From VBWE01 sp943372645 (GTDB lineage Bacteria > Bacteroidota > Bacteroidia > Palsa-965): a DNA stretch of 64,000 nt. The stretch covers positions 92,829-156,828 of the forward strand of contig CALRZN010000011.1 in the NCBI GenBank assembly GCA_943372645.1, in the 5' to 3' direction. The notes beneath the pieces were generated by a model. The model made no database searches and had not been told where the DNA came from. It worked only from the letters and a program-made list of their open reading frames with translations. The position numbers and the translations under genes are program-made. Below are positions 59,006-64,000 of the stretch, piece by piece (position 1 is the stretch's first letter; every line of letters begins with the position of its first letter).

Positions 59006-60463
59006 TTATTGCAATATCACTTTACGCGAGGAAGTCCCGTAAACGGTCTCCAGCATTAACAGGTAAACGCCCGTTTCCAGGTCGCCCACCGGCAGCGGTT
59101 GAATCACAGCACCGTTTACCGGCCAGGTGCGCACCACCCGTCCCTGCAGGTCGGACAATACGAGCTGCCGGCTTTCTGCTGGCAATTGTTCTATACGGAG
59201 CAAACCGCCGGTAGCGGGAACCGGGAATACCGACCACAAATCCAGCGGGCGCTGCACAGCTGCCGCAACCAATGTGGTGCAGTTAACACCGATTTCGTTG
59301 CAGGCCGTAACCGGCGGCGTGTTTGGCGGCGACGAAAGGGAATTGGAGAAATCCACGTCCACCACATTCAGAAAATCGTCGTTGTAATCCGTAATGGCTG
59401 CTTCAATCGCCGAATTTGAGTTCAGGTTGCCCCAGAAATTGCCCTGCATATTGAAGGAGAAATAGGAAACATTGGCACATAGATCATTATAGAACGGATA
59501 ATAAAACGGATCGACCACCACCGGGCGGAAAAAGTAATTCCCGAAGTAGTTGCCGGTCATTTGCGTGTATGTTTGACAGCTGGGCAGCAAAATATGAATC
59601 CAGCAATTCATAAACCGGTTGTAATTAATTACCTGTGAGCTGTCGTAGCCGCCCTGCAGGGCGAGACCGACCTCGCCGCAGTTGGTAATATCGTTGTTGA
59701 TGATACGCACATTCGGGTAACGCACACGCAGGTTGACCTGCGCCTGGATGCCATCAACGCAGTTGTTTTTAAATGAACAGCCGCCCAGGAATTCGAACGC
59801 CGATGAACCCTGGAAACTCGGGAAAGCCCAGCTGTAAAAGTGGTTGTTTTCAACAGTTACATTGTCTGTGGACTGCGGCGGGTAATACGGATTAACATAC
59901 AAAACAGTACCCGTTAAGTCGTGTACCACATTGTTCCTGAAAATAGCGGTGGAATTATCGAAAAATATACCGCCTTCGCTGCAGCTGATATCGTTGTGTT
60001 CGATGAGCGGCGATGCCTGTTCGCACCAGATGATTTCGGTGTACTGCCAGGTGTTCAGCAGGGTACGTGTTATGCCTGCAATTTTTGCATAGGCCAGTAC
60101 ACTGCCGGTTCCGGTCAGCGTATCATAATCAACCGCAATGGGTGAAAAACGGAACCCGCCCCAGCCGGCCTGGTTGTTGAAATCGCGCATGAACAGGATC
60201 GGGTCCGATGGCGTGCCGATTGCCCGCAGTGTACCGTCAATCCGGAGCAGTTTTTCATCCTGGAAACGCATCACCACGCCCGGATCGATGGTTAAGGTTA
60301 CACCCTGTGCAACAAGCAGGTTGCCGGTTACCACATAGGGACTGTTGGCAAGGGTAAACGAGGTGTTGGTGTTGATTACGCCGCTCACCGGGGTTTGTGC
60401 GTGCCCGGTTGTTACCGCCATAATTCCGGCAATGCTGCAGCAAATTTTCAGCAGTTTTATCAT
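59006..60463 (-). CDS. Secreted beta-helix protein with T9SS type A sorting domain
   Basis: The 485-residue protein has a signal peptide (MIKLLKICCSIAGIMAVTTGHA). A long right-handed parallel beta-helix follows (about 45-370), with coils such as SPLIEHNDISCSEGGIFFDN, DNVTVENNHFYSW and VRIINNDITNCGEVGLALQGG. This is a pectate-lyase-like or NosD-like fold without evident catalytic residues. The T9SS sorting domain (about 412-485; LWSVFPVPATGGLLRIEQLP ... GVYLLMLETVYGTSSRKVILQ) ends the protein. It is a surface or secreted cargo of unknown ligand, monocistronic. Confidence 0.92.
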   Translation of the reverse strand: MIKLLKICCSIAGIMAVTTGHAQTPVSGVINTNTSFTLANSPYVVTGNLLVAQGVTLTIDPGVVMRFQDEKLLRIDGTLRAIGTPSDPILFMRDFNNQAGWGGFRFSPIAVDYDTLTGTGSVLAYAKIAGITRTLLNTWQYTEIIWCEQASPLIEHNDISCSEGGIFFDNSTAIFRNNVVHDLTGTVLYVNPYYPPQSTDNVTVENNHFYSWAFPSFQGSSAFEFLGGCSFKNNCVDGIQAQVNLRVRYPNVRIINNDITNCGEVGLALQGGYDSSQVINYNRFMNCWIHILLPSCQTYTQMTGNYFGNYFFRPVVVDPFYYPFYNDLCANVSYFSFNMQGNFWGNLNSNSAIEAAITDYNDDFLNVVDVDFSNSLSSPPNTPPVTACNEIGVNCTTLVAAAVQRPLDLWSVFPVPATGGLLRIEQLPAESRQLVLSDLQGRVVRTWPVNGAVIQPLPVGDLETGVYLLMLETVYGTSSRKVILQ

Positions 60464-60529
60464 TACAACGTAACAATAATGGCTGGTATTTGTTCATTCC
60501 GCCATCGGGAAGTTTGCCCCCGGCCGAAT

Positions 60530-60853
60530 TCAGAGGCGGATTTGTGCCAGCAGGGCGGTCAGGCTTGTATCCATGTACTGATATATATCCGGAATATGGA
60601 GCACGGTTATTTTCGCACTGAACCGGGTGCCGGTCGCTTTTTCAATCCATTCACGGTGTTTTTCTTCCATCACAAAAATGCGGTCGGCATCGTCAAGCAT
60701 GGATTCGGTGGCAAAATTGGTCCCGTTATCGCGGCAGCTTTTTTCATTGAGGCCCGCCGACTGAAAGGCATGTTCCGGGTAAAGTCCACTGAAATACGTT
60801 TCAGCCGATTTGGAGCGGTTGATATTGGAGCTGCAGAGGAAAAGAAACTTCAT
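60530..60853 (-). CDS. Small low-molecular-weight protein tyrosine phosphatase-like protein
   Basis: The 107-residue protein begins MKFLFLCSSNINRSKSAE, with the phosphatase P-loop C7-x5-R13-S14. The acidic segment LDDADRIFVMEEKHREWI may supply the general acid. It is shorter than classical LMW-PTPs and corresponds to the group of small predicted tyrosine phosphatases. The substrate is unknown. It is divergent from the TetR gene and separated from it by that gene's promoter region. Confidence 0.85.
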   Translation of the reverse strand: MKFLFLCSSNINRSKSAETYFSGLYPEHAFQSAGLNEKSCRDNGTNFATESMLDDADRIFVMEEKHREWIEKATGTRFSAKITVLHIPDIYQYMDTSLTALLAQIRL

Positions 60854-60923
60854 ATACCGCTATAACAACCGGGCACGCTTTAAGTTCACGACGACAAAAC
60901 GCTGTAACAAAAATGAAAATTTA

Positions 60924-60954
60924 TTGGCCTATCTACTAATAGGTAGTATCTTTG
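60924..60954 (+). promoter_or_regulatory. Promoter of the tetR-fabF pair with an embedded operator
   Basis: TTG (60924-60926), 20 bp, TATCTTTG (60947-60954), a perfect TAnnTTTG. Between them lies the palindrome CTATCTACTAATAGGTAG (60929-60946; CTATCTA and TAGGTAG, one mismatch, 4-nt spacer), the size and place of a TetR operator that would block RNA polymerase. Confidence 0.75.
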
Positions 60955-60972
60955 CACCAGATTCATAAGACC

Positions 60973-61536
60973 ATGGCAGACACACGCGACTCCATTATTG
61001 AACTGGCCGACCAGCTGATCCGCGACAAGGGCTATAACGCATTCAGTTTTAAAGACATCTCGAATACCATCGGGATTAAAACAGCTTCCATTCACTACCA
61101 TTTTCCGGCCAAGTCCGATCTCGGTGTTGCTGTGATCCGTGAACACAAACAACGCATCGAACGTTTTAAGAACGGGCTGGCAGGCAAAACGCCCCCGGAA
61201 AAAGTAAAACAGTTCCTCGGCATATATGCCACGATCAACGCCGAGAACAGGATTTGTCTAGTCGGATCACTGGGAAGTGATTTTAATACCATTGATCCGC
61301 ACATTCAGAACGAATTAAAACGGTTTGCCGGGCTGGTACTGGAACTGCTTACCGGCATACTGGAAGAAGGAAAGAAAAAAAAGGTGTTTGCTTTTGATAC
61401 ACCGGCACGAACGAAAGCGCTGCTGATTATAACCAGCATTACGGCAGCAATTCCGTTGTCGCGGCTCACCGGCCGGGCTGATTTTGATGCGGTACGGAAA
61501 ACCATTTTAGACGATTTAAAACCGAAAAAACAATGA
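60973..61536 (+). CDS. TetR/AcrR family regulator
   Basis: The 187-residue protein has the N-terminal TetR helix-turn-helix: MADTRDSIIELADQLIRDKGYNAFSFKDISNTIGIKTASIHYHFPAKSDLGVAVIREH. The C-terminal ligand domain (about 60-187; GLAGKTPPEKVKQFLGIY, LVLELLTGILEEG) is of the generic TetR_C type. ATG 60973 is used; a TTG at 60952 lies inside the promoter. Its stop overlaps the fabF start (ATGA), so both proteins are made from one message. The operator in the promoter indicates self-repression, with fabF controlled at the same time. Confidence 0.92.
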   Translation: MADTRDSIIELADQLIRDKGYNAFSFKDISNTIGIKTASIHYHFPAKSDLGVAVIREHKQRIERFKNGLAGKTPPEKVKQFLGIYATINAENRICLVGSLGSDFNTIDPHIQNELKRFAGLVLELLTGILEEGKKKKVFAFDTPARTKALLIITSITAAIPLSRLTGRADFDAVRKTILDDLKPKKQ

Positions 61537-62774
61537 AACGAGTTGTCATAACAGGGATTGGTGCTATTACACCGGTCGGCAATAATGTAACGGACTTCTG
61601 GAACAATGTGATCAGCGGCAACAGCGGGGCCGGACCGATTACGCGGTTTGATGCATCAAAATTCAAGACGCAGTTTGCCTGCGAAGTAAAAAACTTTGAT
61701 CCGAAAGAACTGTTCGAGAAAAACGATGCGCGGAAATATGATCCGTTTACACAATACGCACTTGCTGCAGCCGATGAAGCCGTAAAACACGCGAACATCA
61801 ATTTTGAAACACTGAACCGTAACCGGATCGGTGTGATATGGGGTGCCGGCGATGGCGGTGTTTCCACGTTCGAGGAACAGATGAAGGAGTTTTATCTCGG
61901 TGACGGCACACCGCGCTTCAACCCGTTTTTCATCCCGAAACGCATTGTAAATATTGCATCCGGCGTGCTTTCCATCAAATACGGATTGCGCGGCGTAACG
62001 TACACCACGGCTTCGGCCTGTTCGGCAAGCAACAATGCAATTATTGATGCATTCAACTACATCCGCTGGGGCAAAGCGGATATGATTATTGCCGGTGGTT
62101 CCGAAGCATCCATTACTCCTTCATCCATCGGTGGATTTAATGCGTCAAAAGCATTGTCCACTTCAAATGAAGATTGCAGAAAAGCATCCCGGCCGTTTGA
62201 TGTGAGCCGGAACGGATTTGTGCTTGGCGAAGGTGGCGGTGCGCTTATTCTCGAAAGCCTCGAATCGGCACAGCAACGCAGTGCACCCATACTTGCCGAA
62301 ATCGTTGGCGGTGCGCTGGCCGCAGATGCGTATCATTTAACCGGTACACACCCGGAAGGCGAAGGCGCTGCACTCGGGATGTCACTTGCACTGGAAGAGG
62401 CCGGGTTGAAGCCTTCAGACATTGACTATATCAACGCGCATGCAACTTCTACACCGGCCGGCGACATAAGCGAACTGAAAGCCATACGCACCGTATTCGG
62501 AAACACTCCCGCCGCAAACATCAGTGCCACCAAATCCATGACCGGGCATCTGCTCGGCGGTGCGGGAGCCATTGAAGCAATTATCTGTATCAAAGCGATC
62601 CAGGAAAATAGGGTGCCACCAACTATAAACACTGAAAATGTGGAACCGGGGTTTGAAGGCTTTAACCTCACCCTGGGCAAAGCGCAGCAACGGGAAATAA
62701 AAACGGCGATGAGTAACACGTTTGGGTTTGGCGGTCACATTGCCTGCTCGGTGTTTATCAAGTTTACGGCGTAA
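61533..62774 (+). CDS. fabF: Beta-ketoacyl-ACP synthase II-type condensing enzyme
   Basis: The 413-residue thiolase-fold enzyme has the catalytic triad: Cys in TTASACSASNN (C163), His in INAHATSTPAGD and His in KSMTGHLLGGAGA. The N-terminus RVVITGIGAITPVGNNV and the C-terminus FGFGGHIACSVF fit FabF. It elongates fatty acyl-ACP, probably in fatty acid synthesis. No other fatty-acid gene is nearby, and the coupling to a TetR regulator suggests a conditional role in lipid remodelling, rather than being the main fabF. An aryl polyene or polyketide ketosynthase is an alternative. Confidence 0.9.
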   Translation: MKRVVITGIGAITPVGNNVTDFWNNVISGNSGAGPITRFDASKFKTQFACEVKNFDPKELFEKNDARKYDPFTQYALAAADEAVKHANINFETLNRNRIGVIWGAGDGGVSTFEEQMKEFYLGDGTPRFNPFFIPKRIVNIASGVLSIKYGLRGVTYTTASACSASNNAIIDAFNYIRWGKADMIIAGGSEASITPSSIGGFNASKALSTSNEDCRKASRPFDVSRNGFVLGEGGGALILESLESAQQRSAPILAEIVGGALAADAYHLTGTHPEGEGAALGMSLALEEAGLKPSDIDYINAHATSTPAGDISELKAIRTVFGNTPAANISATKSMTGHLLGGAGAIEAIICIKAIQENRVPPTINTENVEPGFEGFNLTLGKAQQREIKTAMSNTFGFGGHIACSVFIKFTA

Positions 62775-62841
62775 CGCCAGGGGAAAATAGAATCCGGAAC
62801 CATTGGATACCGGTTCTGTAACGGGGCTATTTTACACCAAC

Positions 62842-63582
62842 TCAGCGCTGCCCGCGCCGGTGGATGCGCTCCACCTCGCGGAACTGCACGTAACGGGCTT
62901 TTACCGCAGCCACCAGGTCGTAATCGCTGGCGGTTTTCAGGAACTCTTCGGGGAGGTTGAGGTAAATGATAAACTTGTCGAACTCTTCTTCTTCCAGTTC
63001 AATGATGTCGGCTTTTACATACAGGCGGAACAGGTCTTTCATTACCTCGCGCTGCCGGTCCTGGTTTTCGAGTTCGGCTACCAGTTTCATGGATTGTCCG
63101 CGGCGGCTGAACCGCTCGTACAGCGCCGTAATGGGACTGGCAGCCATTTCGAGCGGACGGTCTACCTGGTAGTTAAATTTAACGCCGAGTTTTTCGCGCT
63201 CTTTTTTAATCTGATCGAGTTCTTTCAGCGGGTAAATAGAAACCGCCTGCACCTGCTGCACGCGCATGCGCAAACCGATGCGGATTTTGTATTCGCTGCG
63301 CCAAACCGAATCGCGGAAAGTGATGCGGAAACCGGAATAGCCGCCGGCTGTTACAATAAGCGTATCGTTTTTATTGATGGTAATGGAAAACGGCAGCCCC
63401 GCCGCGCTGTAAAATCCTTTGCCGGTGGACTTGTTAATGATCATGGGCGAAAGCACCGCGGTACTGTCTTCCACATCAAACACCACCCCGCGCACCGTAA
63501 CAGGCGGATTGGGCACCACCACCAGCTGCGCATGAAGTGCTGTAACGAAAAATAAAACGAGACCGGTAAAAACTGCTTTCAT
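62842..63582 (-). CDS. Exported protein with carboxypeptidase-regulatory-like domain
   Basis: The 246-residue protein has a signal peptide (MKAVFTGLVLFFVTALHA), then a domain like the CarboxypepD_reg fold (VTVRGVVFDVEDSTAVLSPMIINKSTGKGFYSAAGLPFSITINKNDTLIVTAGGYSGFRITF), and a helical C-terminal half (DRPLEMAASPITALYERFSRRGQSMKLVAELENQDRQREVMKDLFRLYVKADI ...). It resembles conserved Bacteroidota envelope proteins of unknown function. It is convergent with fabF. A possible -7 TATCTTTA lies just upstream of its start. Confidence 0.78.
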   Translation of the reverse strand: MKAVFTGLVLFFVTALHAQLVVVPNPPVTVRGVVFDVEDSTAVLSPMIINKSTGKGFYSAAGLPFSITINKNDTLIVTAGGYSGFRITFRDSVWRSEYKIRIGLRMRVQQVQAVSIYPLKELDQIKKEREKLGVKFNYQVDRPLEMAASPITALYERFSRRGQSMKLVAELENQDRQREVMKDLFRLYVKADIIELEEEEFDKFIIYLNLPEEFLKTASDYDLVAAVKARYVQFREVERIHRRGQR

Positions 63583-63859
63583 TGCTGGTGTAAAGATACC
63601 GGAAAGGGAAAAACAAACATCGTTCCTTAACCGGCAAATCGCTATTATTTACCTCAGACGGCTGAAAACCGAAAAAGTTTGTGGGCTTTTAACGTTTTTT
63701 GGAAAAAATAAGACCGCGTAACCCGCATTGTTGATTTTTGATTTGCGATTTTTGATTGGATACTTCACACGCCGTCTTCGACTATCGCCTTCCTGCATTC
63801 GCACTTACCATGCTCCGGACGGCACGCTCAGACTGACGGTGGTAATTATCCATTTTGTC
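63583..63859. other. Gene-free stretch before the IS element
   Basis: The 277 bp hold no credible frame. An AT-rich part (63700-63760) precedes a GC-richer part (63765-63840). Nothing recognised beyond a possible promoter for the gene at 62842. Confidence 0.4.
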
Positions 63860-64000
63860 CAGTCCTGAAATAGGTTGACACAAAACCAGTCAACCAATGA
63901 AAACCAAACTCAAAGACAACCGCATCGTAAAAAGTTACAGCGAAGCCTTCAAACAGACGGTTTTGCAGAGTATTGCATCAGGACGTTATACCAAAAGTGA
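63860..64000 (+). mobile_element. Left end of an IS3-family insertion sequence (cut by window edge)
   Basis: AGTCCTGAAATAGGTTGAC (from 63861) resembles the terminal inverted repeat of IS3-type elements seen in Bacteroidota. An inner palindrome GGTTGAC/GTCAACC (63873-63895) lies over the promoter of the first ORF. Right end and target duplication are outside the window. Confidence 0.6.
63897..64000 (+). CDS. IS3-family transposase OrfA, N-terminal part (3' truncated by window edge)
   Basis: The frame from ATG 63897 reads MKTKLKDNRIVKSYSEAFKQ and continues TVLQSIASGRYTKSE to the window edge. SYSEAFKQ-x-VL-x-x-I-x-SG is the start of the HTH domain of IS3/IS911 OrfA. No stop codon in the visible 34 codons. 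The rest of OrfA and the OrfB integrase lie beyond the window. Confidence 0.7.
   Translation, partial: MKTKLKDNRIVKSYSEAFKQTVLQSIASGRYTKS

Overview
The window comes from a member of the Bacteroidota. Several independent signs agree: promoters of the TAnnTTTG (-7) type, often only a few bases before the start codon; two secreted proteins ending in type IX secretion (T9SS) type A sorting domains; SprB repeats; PorE-like TPR/propeller/OmpA-like proteins; DUF4159 and DUF4294 proteins; a fused CcoN-CcoO oxidase subunit; and almost no Shine-Dalgarno sites. A lower rank cannot be assigned from the sequence alone. The lifestyle suggested is aerobic to microaerobic, with catabolism of tyrosine and phenylacetate.

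Layout. 1-2.1 kb: end of an unknown gene, the RNA-repair methyltransferase Hen1, then a small GIY-YIG gene broken by an amber codon and lying between a tRNA-Met gene and a degenerate copy of that tRNA's 3' half. 2.5-5.9 kb: START-like protein with a histone-H1-like tail, PAP2 phosphatase, ArnT/PMT-like glycosyltransferase. 6.0-6.5 kb: tRNA-Ser and a gene-free stretch with two tandem ~130 bp repeats. 6.5-14.4 kb: APC permease and a 2131-residue T9SS cargo protein. 14.7-19.8 kb: dapB, two tandem signal peptidases, a TSUP transporter and a WbqC protein. 19.9-28.8 kb: a complete cbb3 oxidase locus (ccoI, ccoS, ccoNO, ccoQ, ccoP, ccoG, fixH, SafE), followed by pdxH, queD and hemN. 31.4-32.2 kb: a RAYT/IS200-like transposase with nine small palindromes. 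32.3-37.4 kb: hmgA-hpd and paaABCD. 37.5-40.3 kb: a conserved 124-residue protein and a two-component pair made of a REC-CRP/FNR hybrid and a PAS histidine kinase. 40.4-48.3 kb: a five-gene MoxR-vWA-beta-propeller (bpX) ternary system. 48.5-54.9 kb: envelope lipoprotein, two PorE-like proteins and a DUF4159 protein. 55-64 kb: lipoprotein, DUF4294 protein, biotin carboxylase, glutathione peroxidase, a second T9SS cargo protein, a small tyrosine phosphatase, a TetR-FabF pair, a CarboxypepD_reg-like protein, and the left end of an IS3-family element at the edge.

The main discovery is a shared promoter architecture. Six promoters in the window (ccoI, ccoS-NOQPGH, hmgA-hpd, paaABCD, the 124-residue protein and the sensor kinase/regulator operon itself) carry a CRP/FNR-like palindrome (core TGA-N6-TCA, one with a single mismatch). 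In each, it lies exactly 22 bp upstream of the -7 octamer. Other recognisable promoters in the window lack it. The REC-CRP hybrid keeps the Glu and Arg of the CRP/FNR recognition helix (E317, R321), and its partner kinase has a FixL-like PAS domain. The simplest reading is a FixL-FixJ/K-like cascade, condensed to two proteins, that activates the high-affinity oxidase together with O2-consuming aromatic catabolism and regulates itself. The second noteworthy system is the bpX ternary operon, whose vWA protein has a degenerate metal site.
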